Below the pieces are notes generated by a model. That model did not search any database and was not told the origin of the DNA. It was given only the letters and a program-made list of their open reading frames with translations. A program made the translations under genes and the position numbers. Below, piece by piece: positions 1 through 11,199 of a DNA stretch of 64,000 nucleotides. Source of the stretch: Triglochin maritima (lineage: Eukaryota; Streptophyta; Magnoliopsida; Alismatales; Juncaginaceae). Location: contig OY821782.1 in the NCBI GenBank assembly GCA_963682175.1, forward strand, positions 27,859,741 to 27,923,740, read 5' to 3'. Each line of letters starts with the position of its first letter. The first letter of the stretch is position 1.

Positions 1-1304
1 TAAGTCATCACTGATTTTTCAGACCTTATATCTATGCATGATCTAGCTAATAAGTCTAAATAATACAGCATGACTCATTCTGATTTTAGTCCACTAACGA
101 CCAATACAAGTATATGCTCTGATAAAACTATTTCCTAAGTTATATTCATGACATCTCATCTGAGAATAAGTTGCATAATTCCATATAGATGATAATGCAA
201 TCGATAGGGTTGTTATGTTTCGATGCTATGATGGCTAATCTAGTTTGATTTTTTTCCAGCAGTAGCCATATCACATATATAATCTGATTTTCATATACCT
301 CCTCTAATATCTCTTGTTATGCTCTCACATGAAAACAAAATCAGAACTCATCCATGTTTTATGCAAGTCATTCTATGGCTTATAAGTAGCAAGAAAATCT
401 GAATGCATGCATGTAGATCAAATTATAAATCGATTTGCACTATTGATATTACAAGCATGTTTCATTACCTTATGTTATTGTTATATACTTGTGCTTGTTC
501 ATATCATCTCTGATCATGTTGGGTGTTGCTAGAACTAACGTGCATGATATAATGCTTGTAGTATCTCTTTTGTGATACCCCTTTTTGTCATGGATGTGTT
601 TTCTCCTACTGAATACATGCTATTGTTTAAATTTCATTTTATGATAATTAGGTACATCGGATACTTGTATAATTATCCTTTGAGATCTGATTTTATTGTT
701 TATTTTTATCCCATAATTTAACTGTTGTGAAGGTGCTACATGTTAATATATCTTTAGTTGCTAAATACATGTGATTCTTTGCTAACTAAGTGGCCGTTAA
801 GATGTTGCATGCCTATGTATTAATTAGCTACTAGTTTTATGGGAATATTCATTTTTAGATTATTGTTAGGAAGTTATACTTGTACGCATGACATCTTCGC
901 TGGAAACAAGAAATTGCACTACATGTAAAGGCTAACCGAACATTTTAATTCAACTATTTGCATGATGCTATGCTCTAAAATTTTGGAATCAGAAGTTATT
1001 TTCCATCCATTCATGCATCCACGCCTATCACTCGTATTATCATGATTGCATCGTGGGATCTTGTATTATGCATATAGTCTCATATATCTACCAAACATAC
1101 TTAGATTCATGCATCAATGAATTCTAAACCCACGATTGCGTTATAGTAGAGTGAAGTGTTGTGTAATCATCTCATCATGACCATAGCTTCCACGGGTTGC
1201 ATGTTTGATTCCCATGATCTACAATTATTATGGCATGTGCTATACCTAATTTATTATAATTGTTGTTGCTTCTGTTATCTGTATGATAACGTGAGTGCAT
1301 GTCG

Positions 1305-1620
1305 TGCATGCAAGTATGTTGTGTTGTGATATTATGACTATAATACCATGATTTATTGGTTGCGTAGATACATCATGCCCATATATATTTAGCCATCGAG
1401 ATCTTATTATGATTACACGACTTAATTGCTATCCTCATACATCATGTGCATGTAGATATATAAACGCATGGAGACCTTGTTATTAGCACATGATTTAATT
1501 GCTACCTAGATATATCTTGTGCATGGGTATTGTCTATCGAGATCTTGTCAATAATTCCATGTTTTATTTGTTGTTCTCATACACGTTGTGCATATAGATA
1601 TAAATATATTATATGTTCAT
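1305..1620. repeat. Imperfect tandem repeat, period about 71 bp, four copies plus a partial
   Basis: Units start at about 1305, 1378, 1447, 1520 and 1589 with lengths near 73, 69, 73 and 69. Shared landmarks are TGCATG with TAGATATA near the start, CGAGATCTTGT or similar in the middle, and TTTAATTGCT followed by ATACATCATG or a variant at the end. The copies are well diverged. The array lies just upstream of the pol tail of T1. Confidence 0.55.
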
Positions 1621-1879
1621 GTATGTTTAGTGATTGTATTTTGTGTGACATTCCTAATTAGTTTGTTGTCAATAGACATTATGATGATGCATGATTAGCT
1701 TGTTATTGTTAGGTCATACGTATATAGGTTGTTAGTTGTTGGATTCATGTGATTTGCCATGGTTAGTTCTCAGAATCTATGGCTATCATAACACTCGTAT
1801 TTCATTGTCTTATGGCCATTGTTGGCAATGTTTTTGCAGTGCCCCTTGTTTTTGTTGTTATTGCATGTTTTGTCGGAAG

Positions 1880-1972
1880 GATGATGTAAGGAGTTTGTAT
1901 CCAGAGCTCTTGTTAAGAGTTAGGGATAGCAAATTTCGAGGACGAAATTTATTTAAGGGGGGTAGGTTGTAA
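1880..1972 (+). pseudogene. C-terminal tail of a chromovirus pol polyprotein (remnant)
   Basis: The frame reads DDVRSLYPELL, then SKFRGRNLFKGGRL and a stop, which is the typical end of Tekay/Del-type gypsy polyproteins running through the polypurine tract. A matching tail (VRKQYPELF, broken) occurs in the chromovirus at 11200-19117. Everything upstream in this frame is unrecognisable, so this is a short decayed remnant. It establishes that T1 is transcribed on the plus strand and that the LTR at 1968 is its 3' LTR. Confidence 0.6.
1953..1967 (+). other. Polypurine tract of T1
   Basis: TTAAGGGGGGTAGG lies directly before the LTR start TGTAAGACCC. This is the priming site for plus-strand cDNA synthesis. 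The preceding GAGGACGAAATTTATTTAAG context is characteristic of chromovirus 3' ends. Confidence 0.8.
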
Positions 1973-4766
1973 GACCCGCTCTCCTGCTATAATAATAATA
2001 AATCCACTCTCCTCGGTTATGCATAATTTAGTTCTTAGAATGTCAATTTGTGTTATGGTATGGTTGTTTAAGTATATTTGATCGGATTTCCCATTGGTCG
2101 ATCGGGTGCGACACATCGAGCTAGTTCGCGGTGGGTTGACTCGATCACCTCATTTTGGGCCCGGGTGTGTGTAGAGACGACTTTGGGCTGAGCTTGGTTA
2201 GGAGTGGCATGGAATGGGAAGAGGGTTTGGGAGTTACACGAATTTTGCGAGGGAGACTTTTGGGTGTCCATGCTAGCACCATTCTTGGCAAGTTTTGAAG
2301 TGGCTTCATGGCTAGGAAGTTGGAGGGTTGTGTGCACAAATATAAGGCCCTCCCATTCGTCCTCTTCCTCCCCTTTCCATCTTCACACACACCATTTCAG
2401 ACCACTCATCCCTCCTCTCCAGCTGATTGGTGGGCTGATCTCCGTATAGTTGGGAGCTACGTCAAGTGCAGCCTGGTGCGGCTAGAAGAAGAGATTGTGG
2501 GCAGAATCTCCGGAAAAACTTGGGCAATCTTCTTGCCAATCAGGTATGCTCCTGGACCCTTAGTGTAATAGGAAGCATGGAGTGTTGGATGGAGATTAGT
2601 CCAGCACAAATAGAGTGGTCGGTCTGAGGTGTGGAGTTGCACAAATGGAGATCTACCCGGTAGGGTGGACTGATGTGCACTCTCCAAATTTTCAGAGGTT
2701 GGATGAGCACCTCTCCCTCTACCACGACTTATTCCTCATGATTCCTTGGTGGTTTGTTGGAAAACCAGAGGTGGTGAGGCTGGGCCGTGGAGATCTAGAG
2801 GGGAGGGCTTTGGCGTGCATGTGTGCTTCTTGCTAGTCAACTTGTGATGTTGTTGTGTGAGCTTCGAATATTATACTTGTGTGTGATATTGTGATCATGT
2901 CCAGACATGTATGTATGAGATGTTTCTGATATTATGTCACATACTTATATGTTATCTCATGAGTTTAGTCAGATATCATTGTAGGACTCGTTGCTGATTT
3001 CTGCCCTTACGTCCATGCATGATCTAGCTAATAGGTCTAGATAATATTGCATGAATCATTCTGATTTTAGTCCAGTAATGATCAACAAACATATATGCTC
3101 CGATTTGTCAATCCCCCATGATATATTCATGACATTCCATCTGAAAATAAGTCGCATATGTTCATCTAGATGTTGATGCAACAGGTATAGTTCATGTCTC
3201 GACTTGAATATTGTGATGAGTTAACCCAATCTGATTTTATTCAAACCAAGTTTAGCTCAGGTGTATGATATGATTTTAGTATGACTTAACCAATATATCA
3301 TGTTATGCCTACACATGAGACTAGATTAGGATTCATCTATGATATATGCTATTCATACTATGACATCTAGTATTGTGCAAATCTACAAGCAGGTTTATCA
3401 ATATATCGGTATCGACTATGAAGGTACTTAGACTCCTGATTTCAGAGGCATGTTTTATATATAGGACTACTGATATATATAGGAATTGATTCCTAGCCAT
3501 CTAATCTCTGACCATGTTCAGGACTAGAAGTTCTAATGCATGCATGTTCTGAAATGATAGTTGGTGTATGCTATCGATTACCTCTAGTGGTTGATCATCA
3601 CGTAATCTGCTGCCATACAGGTTTTGTTAATCTGATAATACCGATATATCACTGATATGAGCTGTGGTGTTGTGATTGTGGTTGACCTTTAGGATTCACA
3701 CCTTATGACATCCTCATCATGACCCGTAGATGACTCGATGTGTTGTTTACCTTGAGTTGCCACTCCGAGTATGGTTGCTTGCTGATTTTGTGCTTAGTTT
3801 GTGTTGGGATGTTATGATTTTGTTTTGTTTGGGGCTGTTTGGAGGGTATCCGGATACTCTTCCTTGACCACATTCCACACACTATAGATGCATTAGATTT
3901 TAGATGCTTAAGTAGCTTGCATCGCATTTAATCTGATTAATAATTCTGGGCACATTCTGTTTTGGGCCGACGGGCCACGAGTGGGTCCTCTAGCTAGAGA
4001 GGCCATTCGCATAAGACCTTCACGTTGGGAGGCCAGGCGTAAGATAAGTCCTGGGCAGGCGCGCTGCCATTCTGTCTCAGGGTAGGTATTACCAAGTTCG
4101 CGATGGCACCATGTAGGTCACTTGCCGCGAATTGGGAGACTTATCCGGCGCACCGCTTTGTGCCGAGCGGTGGGTCACTGTCGAGTGACCGCCTTTGACC
4201 AGCGATGCTGGTGTTCTGGTTCCTATTGAGGAATGATTCGGGTGCGCCCGACCGGCATGGCTTATGGAGTCATAGCCTTCTGTTGCATTATGTGCTTTTC
4301 TGTTTCTGTTCGGATGCTTTTGTCTTAGATAGATTGCATGCATTCTTCCATATAACTCTGATTGGGCCAGGAGCATACTGGGTTTTCTTTATAGAAAACT
4401 CACGCATATGTTGATGCGGTGCTTGCAGGTACTTAGATTCCTACAGGGTAGACTGGACGAGTAGTCGAAGATTCTGTACACGAGGGACACGTCGACCAGA
4501 TTCTTCAGTTTGTCTTTTGCTTCCGCATTATTTATGATGTATTTCCCTTTTGAACTCGATGTAATGTATTTGACCTTGTTACCATATATGGATAATCTCA
4601 CTTTTCAGTCATGTTTTATGTTAGTCTATCCATGTATGATCTCTCTACGTATTGTCGAGTCGTTGTTGGTCTGTCTTTTGTAACCCCTTCGGTCGTCGCG
4701 GAGGTCTCTGATCGCGACACTTGTAGTCTTTCCCAGTGTACGTACCCGCGAGATCGGGGCGTTATA
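1968..4766 (+). repeat. 3' LTR of T1 (Tekay-like gypsy), about 2.8 kb
   Basis: The LTR starts TGTAAGACCC immediately after the polypurine tract and ends near GGGGCGTTATA at 4766, where sequence homologous to an Athila LTR resumes. The expected terminal CA is decayed to TA. The last 800 bases share a mosaic of short blocks with the minus-strand fragment at 10126-11199, including a box around 'gtcgtcgcggaggtctctgatcg' at 4690-4720, so the two are related LTRs. A perfect inverted repeat GGTCACT-GTCG-AGTGACC sits at 4173-4190. The 5' partner is not in the window, so the target duplication cannot be checked. Open frames inside it are short and unrelated to known proteins. Confidence 0.75.
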
Positions 4767-5960
4767 GAATGACCCGGATGTAAAACCAAAAGGACCAATG
4801 AGAAAATGAAGATGCTCTACACCATCATGAGGAGTATTTTGGCAATTAGAACTGGGCCTAAGCATCAACAACAAAATCGGGTTCATCAAACATCAAGAAA
4901 TCAAGCCAAAACCGAGCCACCGAAATCCAAATGCGATCCAAGACAATCAGACCGCTAATTGGTGGCTCCAGACCGCCAATCAGTAGTCCAGATGGCTGCG
5001 AATCATGTGTGTCTTAGTCGGGTCGTGGATTATGTTGATTTACGTCCATTTATGGTATGTTTTAGACCCATACCGAGGGATTGTCTCGGATTACCTTTTT
5101 CTATGACTATAAATACAACTCTTCCTCCTCCTTTTTAATTCATCTCCTCTCTTGGTGGCCATCCTCTCTATAAAGCCTTCGAGCAAAAACTCTGGTGGAG
5201 AGAGGTTACTTTTAATGTGAGTGAGTAATAAAAAATATTTTGTTAGTTAATTGTTGTTTCTTTTAGTTCTTCCATACTTAGTTAATCTTGTTTGTTTTAA
5301 TCTTCATAGAATTAATTAGCATGTTTCTTTTCCTTAATATGAATGTTAGATTAATAATGTGTGAGTAGTTCCATCCCTCTTTAGGGGTGGAGTTGATGTT
5401 TATACATGTCATGTAGAATGGAATGAATGTTAAATGTTGTTGTATGTGAGAAATGTGAGTATGCTTCGTAGAATTAACTTGATGGTTTCTTCCATAATCT
5501 TTAGGTACATTCCATGCTTGTTTAGGTTCTTAATAACAAACTTGTTCATGCTCATATTAATCACTTAGGTTAGTGATTTGGATGATAGGTCTTTCCATGA
5601 GGTACTTCTTATGCATAGAAACACTACCTACACTTGTGCTTTATTGAATGCATTCATCACCACTTATTTCATGTGTACACACACTCCACCCATTAGGAGT
5701 TTTCCATTCCTGATTTACAGCTTGCCTCTGTTAGTCACATAGTTTAGTTTTAATTAGTCTCGTGCTTTCATCTTCTTTGTTTGTTTCGTACTAGTGTAGT
5801 GTAGCATAACTTAGTCTAGTTTAGTGTAATCAATTTCTTCTCCCCTTTTTTCACTCGATTTCTGAGGAACCAAAGTTGACACACCTCCTCGTGGACACGA
5901 CCCGTATTTGCCACATCTTCACCGACATCGTGCACTTGTGGTAATATAAACGATCAATCA
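4767..5960 (+). repeat. Athila-type LTR, type F1, 5'-truncated by T1
   Basis: It matches other F1 copies (for example 60714-62330) from an internal point on: the 'caccatcatgaggagtattttggcaatt' block, a pair of decayed palindromes at 4949-4988 (core ACCGCTAATTGGTGG and relatives), a TATA box at 5108-5116 (TATAAATAC), a 'ccatccctctttaggggtggag' block, and the U5 end 'gtgcacttgtggtaatataaacgatcaatca' at 5930-5960. The first ~200 bases are missing because the T1 insertion interrupts the LTR. The other half is outside the window. Confidence 0.8.
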
Positions 5961-6410
5961 ATTTGCCAATAACGAATTTAGACCCACCAATGGTGGATCT
6001 TTTGGGTTTGATTAGCCCCAAATTTCACCAAAAGCTTCAGTTGACCAATTTAACACGTGGTGTGCGCCCAGAGTTGTCGGTTTTAGTCTATTTGGTTTTA
6101 ATTGTTGAATTGCTTCTTAGGTTCATAAGATTATGGACTGTTGCAACCAACACATTTTCTTTACGATCAAGTCCCTCTGGGTTTTCACTTAGGTCATTCC
6201 TAACTTGCAATACGATCCTTGAGCATTACAAACAGGTCCAGAAGGCTTCCAAATCAGTCTTTTCTTCTTTCATTTATGTCTTTTTTGCTTCATTTCTCTG
6301 CATTATTACCTAAACCCTAAATTTAAGAAACAAATACCCGAGTAATACAAAATATGGGGTAAAATAAGTGATATATAGCATGAATACATCAGATGATATG
6401 CTACTAATCA
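5961..6410 (-). repeat. Athila-type LTR, type F2, U3 part; 3' LTR of element X
   Basis: On the minus strand it starts TGATTAGTAGCATATCATC at 6410 and matches the complete F2 solo LTR at 54109-55757, including the 'ccctctgggttttcacttagg' block. It carries a CCACCAATGGTGG palindrome at 5987-5999. It is cut at 5960 by the F1 LTR. The minus-strand sequence just before its start, 'aagtatgggggtatt', is a polypurine tract, so this is a 3' LTR. Confidence 0.75.
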
Positions 6411-9076
6411 AATACCCCCATACTTATGTTTTACTAGTCTCAAGAAAAACAAAGAAATAAAAACATTGGAAATGGGAAGTCCTGACTCATTTTCATAGGA
6501 ATCACGGTTGCACTTAGCACGTGCAACATGCCATTAAACCCCATTGTGACCAGATAAGAGGAGTGGTGTCTCCAGAGGGGGGTTATCAGTGGATATACCC
6601 TTAAAATCCGAACATTGATGCATTATTCAACTAGCAACGCAGCTTGATGGACCTACTTTAATTTTGTCGATCATTAAACATGATAATCCTATAGGTCGAC
6701 TATATATATATCATGTCCACACACCTAGCCTACGAAACCATGCATTTGTGCAAGTTAATTAAAGACTTAAGTAAAAAACACATGGGCAACCTTAATCTCC
6801 TGAAATGATACAGTGTGTAGAGTCCATTAAGATTCTCATTTAATTTTTTTCTTTTTTATTTTTATGATAAGGAATTAAAACTTATTGTTGTTTAATTCTC
6901 TCAGGGTTTGGTTTCTTGCTTCGTTGCCTATGAGGACTTACACTATCACGTACATCTCCTTCAAATCTCCACTTTGGGTGATCCCTTCCAACCGTGTAAT
7001 GAGAGTTCGATAAGTGAATCCCAAGTCAGATGACTCAAAAACACCAGGTATTAAGTCCCCCTCGGACCCAATTTCCCAACTGATAGGACCCCGTGCGAGA
7101 AGAGAGAACACCATACTAAATTATTTCTTATCTACATATGAACCAAAACCCCTACACCTAAGGTTTCACAACAGGAATTTAAGAGCTCTTAATTTTAACA
7201 AACTTCTTTATACTAACAGGCACAATTTTTTTGACTCACTAGGTTCAGGGTGGACTTCATTATTTGTTTTCCCTCACTCCCCTAGAGGGAAAACCGGGGT
7301 ACATCCTAACAACTAGAGATAAAATCTAAAATCGGTGTACTAGATATCATAACGCATCATGGTCAAGTTCATTCTGAGACTATCTTTTTTACTTTGCCTC
7401 TCAATGGTTTTGTGAATGCTAAATACACTGCTGGAAAAAATGATTTTCACGTCGGTTTTTTTGGTCATATCACGTCAGTTTTACTGTTTTAATATACCGA
7501 CGTCGTAAAACAGAGATGTAAAATGTAGGGTGATACCACGTCGGTTAAAAAACCGACGTGATATGGCCATATAATCATTATCAAAGCAAATAATCAAATC
7601 CAAATTAAAAATTCCAGAAAGAACCAAAAAACAAACACAACTGAAATATATGTATTAATAAAAAACGAAGGATGATAAACCTAAATTACAAGTTGCACAT
7701 TAGAATAAAAATGTATATCCAATTTCAAAGGTGGAAGATGCTTTGATTAAATAAGTTTGAAATATAGTGTTAGTAAAAATTTCAAGTTGAGAGACCATCA
7801 TATAAAAATAAAAATAAATCACATCAAGAGTCGAACACGAATATTTTGGAGGAGCACGGCGAGGTTTAAGGAGTAAGGTCGGAGGAGCACTGTGAGGTTG
7901 AAGGAGCTTGACGAGTTCTTGGTGGCGGGAGGAGTTGGGGTCGGTGGCGCGTCGATTGGGAGGTGGTGCGTTGTGGGGATGGTGCACAAAGGTTGTGGTG
8001 GCGGGTGGGTTGGATCGGCGTGATGTGGAGCATAGGTTGAGGTCGGGGCACGGTGAGGTCGGAGGAGTCGAGGTCGAGGCATGCGCTAGCGGCGGAGGCT
8101 TGGGTTGTGTTGGATGAAGGTTTGGGTTGTGTTGGAAGAAGGTTTGGGTTGTGTTTTTGTGTTAAGGAAAAGTAAACAACAGGATAGTGGGATGGTTGTC
8201 TTAAAAAACTAACCATGTCGGTTCTCATGAAAACCGACGTGGAAAACGCAATCTATCACGTCGGTTTTCTGTAAACCGACGTGCTAAGTGCAACAAAACA
8301 CATCGGTTTTAATACAACAGATGTGAATCATTATTTCAATTTTCTTTCCTAAAAAATAAATGCAGTTGAACAATCGGTTTTTTTAATAAAAAATAAAATG
8401 AAACCAATCACGTCGGTTGTAGGACAACCGACGTGAAAATGCAAATAAAACACGTCGGTGGAACAAAAACCGACGTGACATTGGTATATATCACGTCGGG
8501 TTTTGCTCGACTGACGTGACATGTTAACATTTAACGTCGGTCGAACAAAAACTGATGTTGTATATACTTATGTCACGTCGGTTTTTGTTCCACCGATGTG
8601 TTTAGGTTGTTTCACATTAGGTTCTTAATACCCGATGTAACATGGTGACGTCATTACATGTTTTTCCAGCAGTGATAAAAGCAAAACCCACAAAACATTT
8701 TATCTCACAAACACGTGATGATTTTGAAAGAAATGGAAAAAAAACTAGGCAAGCAAAAGAATACAAGGCACCGAAGGATCATGACATAGCAATATATATC
8801 AATGTAAAATGTCGTACACTATCACGACCCTAACAATACAAAAAAATAAAAGAAAAGGAAAAAGACTCGACTATGTACACACATAAAATATCCACACACT
8901 TAGTGAATGTAAGTATCATACTACATGTATTTATGCATGAACAAGATAAGATCTCACCAACGTAAAGCGCAAAATGAAGTTCATGGTTGTGTTGATGGAC
9001 AAAAATCTGAATTCCCCAAAACCTATGAGATACTTATGAAGAGAATACAAGTACGTTAACAAATGTAGCCCAAGTA
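6411..9076 (-). mobile_element. 3' noncoding region of Athila-like element X, interrupted by a CACTA transposon
   Basis: No gene is visible. Blocks here are reverse complements of the 3' noncoding regions of the plus-strand elements at 47600-48790 and 62650-63250. Examples are the stretch with the 'gtcgatcatt' and 'gtgtggacatgat' motifs (6665-6730) and the region with 'aaccggggtacatcctaac' near 7290. The 100-codon open frame at 7014-7316 on the plus strand is antisense to this conserved noncoding DNA, so I do not call it a gene. Confidence 0.65.
7426..8674. mobile_element. Non-autonomous CACTA (En/Spm) DNA transposon, 1249 bp, TSD ATA
   Basis: The ends are perfect inverted repeats CACTGCTGGAAAAA (7426-7439) and TTTTTCCAGCAGTG (8661-8674), flanked by a 3-bp ATA duplication at 7423-7425 and 8675-8677. 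CACTG ends and 3-bp duplications are diagnostic of the CACTA superfamily. Both subterminal zones are packed with direct and inverted copies of a CACGTCGGTTTT motif (for example around 7448, 7470, 7540, 8213-8290 and 8410-8630), the usual transposase-binding architecture. No transposase is encoded. The core (about 7850-8150) is G-rich on the plus strand and unlike the AT-rich flanks. Confidence 0.9.
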
Positions 9077-10125
9077 CTAAAGGAGTGGGACTAACGACAG
9101 TTTTTGCAATATGTACAAATATGAAATCTCAACCATTCTAATGGTTGAGTGCGAGGGAGGTTTCTGAAGGATCATAACCTCCTGGACTTCAGCTGGTGCC
9201 CCATTCAAGTATGGTTTGAGGCGTTGTCCATTAGTTTTGAACATGTCCACATTCTTTGGGTTCAGGATTTCAACCATTTGGTGAGGAAATACAGTCTGCA
9301 TAATATATGGGCCTGACCAGCAACTACAGAGCTTACTCGCAAACAGATGAAGCCAGGACTTGTAGAGTAGCACTTTCTGCCCTGTCGAAAATACTTTTCG
9401 CATAATCATGCGATCGTGAAACGTTTTTATGAATTTTGGCATTTTCATAGGCATCTTTGCGTAGCTCTTCCAATTACACGATGGTGAGCTTACGTTGCGC
9501 CCCTGCTTGAACAATATCTATATTCAGGTTTTTGATCACGTAGAAAGCACGGTGCACAAGCTCGACAGGTAGGTGGCAAGCCCGTACACTACCTGATATG
9601 GGGACATACCCAAATTGGTCTTATACGTGGTGTGGGACACCCACAACGCATCATTCAACTTAGTAGACAAATTCTTCCATGATGAATTAACCATCGTCTC
9701 AAGGATTTTGTTTAATTGACGGTCAAAAATTTCAACCTGACCACTCGTTTGCGGATGAGATGAGGTTGCAATCTTGCGGGTGATCGAATACTTCCTCATA
9801 AGAGCTTCAAAGGAGCGATTATAAAAGTGGGTGCCCCATTTGGTGATTATGATACGAGGTGTACCAACTCGTGCGAAAATGCCCCTTAAAAATTTGGTGA
9901 CCACTTTGTTGTCATTGGTCTTAGTAGGGATAGCCTCAACCCACTTATACACACAGTCAACTACCACCAAAATATAAACATTTCAAAAATAGTTTTGGAA
10001 GTGACCTCTGAAGGCGATGCCCCATACATCAAAGATATTGACGACAATGATATTTTGAAAAGGCATCAAGTCTCACTATCATATTCTGACAAAGTGCTAG
10101 CACCTATCACATTTCTTACGAAAAT
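9077..10125 (-). pseudogene. Athila/Tat-type integrase remnant of element X
   Basis: On the minus strand the sequence reads IFDVWGIAFRGHF, then VDCVYKWVEAIPTKTNDNKVVTKFL, THFYNRSFEALMRKYSI and HPQTSGQVEI, giving the catalytic-core motifs (D, D, E). It continues into the LNDALWVSHTTYKTNLGMSPY block. After a frame break it goes on in the C-terminal part with FHDRMIMRKVFSTGQKVLLY, SGPYIMQTVFPH and NGQRLKPYLNGAP. These are typical of Athila/Tat integrases, which insert retrotransposon cDNA into chromosomes. Upstream homology to the integrase zinc-binding region continues to about 10125, then stops at a Tekay-type LTR fragment. There are a frameshift near 9515-9535 and a stop near 9970. 'IIITKWGTHF' lies where other copies have 'IISNRGTHF', so the second catalytic Asp is missing. 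Confidence 0.85.
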
Positions 10126-11199
10126 CGTACGCACGCTGGGGAGTCCCATCAATGTCGCAATCAGAGTCTCCGCGATGACCGAGAGAGTTACAACAAAAAG
10201 GGATACACACGGGAAATAAAGCATAATGGAAAACAAAATGAGATATAAAGCCGAAAAGGGAAACTATCCATATATGGAAATTAACTCAGAATTCAATACA
10301 TAGAAGGTTTAATTCAATAGAACAACATAAAATGCGGAAGCAATTGCTAACTGAAGGAAATTTGGCTGACATGTCAATCATGTACAGAATCCTCCTAACT
10401 CGTGGAGCCCAACCCCTGTCAGAAACCTAAGTACCTGACGCAAAATAACAACAAAATGTGCATGAGTTTTCAATAAAAAACCTCGTATACCCTTGGTCCA
10501 AACGCAGGATAAAGAGACACCCATGAAACCCTAAATGCGACACATGCAAACAAGAAAGGGTCACGACTCTACATAGCCGTGACTATCAGGCATCGCCCAA
10601 TCGGATCCCTCTACATAGGAACTCGACCACCAGCCATGCTGGTCTAATCCACAAGCAGGTCATTCGAAAGTGTGACTCGCCGCTTGGCACAAAGTGGTCT
10701 TCTGTAGCAAAAACCTACATGATTTCATCGCAAGTTGGGTATGTCCGTCCTGTAGCAAATGATAGTGTGCACGGCCATGTCTTATACTACACCCGACCTC
10801 TCTACATAGAGGTATTTAAATTAGGATGGTCGGCCTCTCAACAATAGTGCCCAAGTATATATAATTTCAGAAATGCACAAGCAAGACATCTAGTGCAATA
10901 CATGCATACGCGAGATAATCATGAACAAGACTCAATCATGGATCGACGTACAGGAGGCATAACCTGGTTGAACTTAGACTACGGCTCATGCAGCATTGTT
11001 ATAATATAACAAAATATACAAATCCAGAGTTCTCTCGCATGCTTCTAGAATTTAACCATACATTCAACAACCATTAAACAAACCTTCTATCGAGAAGTTG
11101 GTTAATATCAGAATATGGGACAAAGCAAATACGCAAGACCATTCATGCATGCACCCATGATCCAGTCATATTATAATCTAATAAAACCAGTAGCAAGAT
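10126..11199 (-). repeat. Tekay-type LTR fragment (T2), target of the chromovirus insertion
   Basis: The minus strand matches the last part of the T1 LTR in several blocks: the 'gtcatcgcggagactctgattgcgaca' box near 10155-10185 and the 'gagaggccgacc' and 'ggcggcgagtcaca' boxes around 10660-10850. The last ~20 bases of the LTR (the expected GGGGCGTTACA) are missing at the junction with the integrase remnant. The fragment is interrupted at 11199 by the complete chromovirus. The remainder is presumably within 19123-19655, but I could not align that part. Confidence 0.6.

Larger units (their letters stand above)
1..1967 (+). mobile_element. 3' internal region of a Tekay-like Ty3/gypsy element (T1), mostly noncoding
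   Basis: This AT-rich stretch runs into a polypurine tract and LTR at 1968, so it is the 3' end of the internal region of a plus-strand chromovirus-type element whose 5' part lies outside the window. No open frame survives apart from the last codons of pol (1880-1972). The first 210 bases resemble 2981-3190 inside the LTR at a constant offset of about 2980, so part of this region is LTR-derived. A 71-bp imperfect tandem repeat occupies 1305-1620. The clade call is inferred from the pol tail and the LTR junction. Confidence 0.6.

Noticed and set aside
7014..7316. 100-codon open frame on the plus strand
   Set aside because: It is antisense to conserved 3' noncoding DNA of Athila-like elements; the equivalent region at 48110-48500 has no such frame.
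9995..10219. 74-codon plus-strand open frame
   Set aside because: It spans the junction between the integrase remnant and an LTR fragment, both read on the minus strand.
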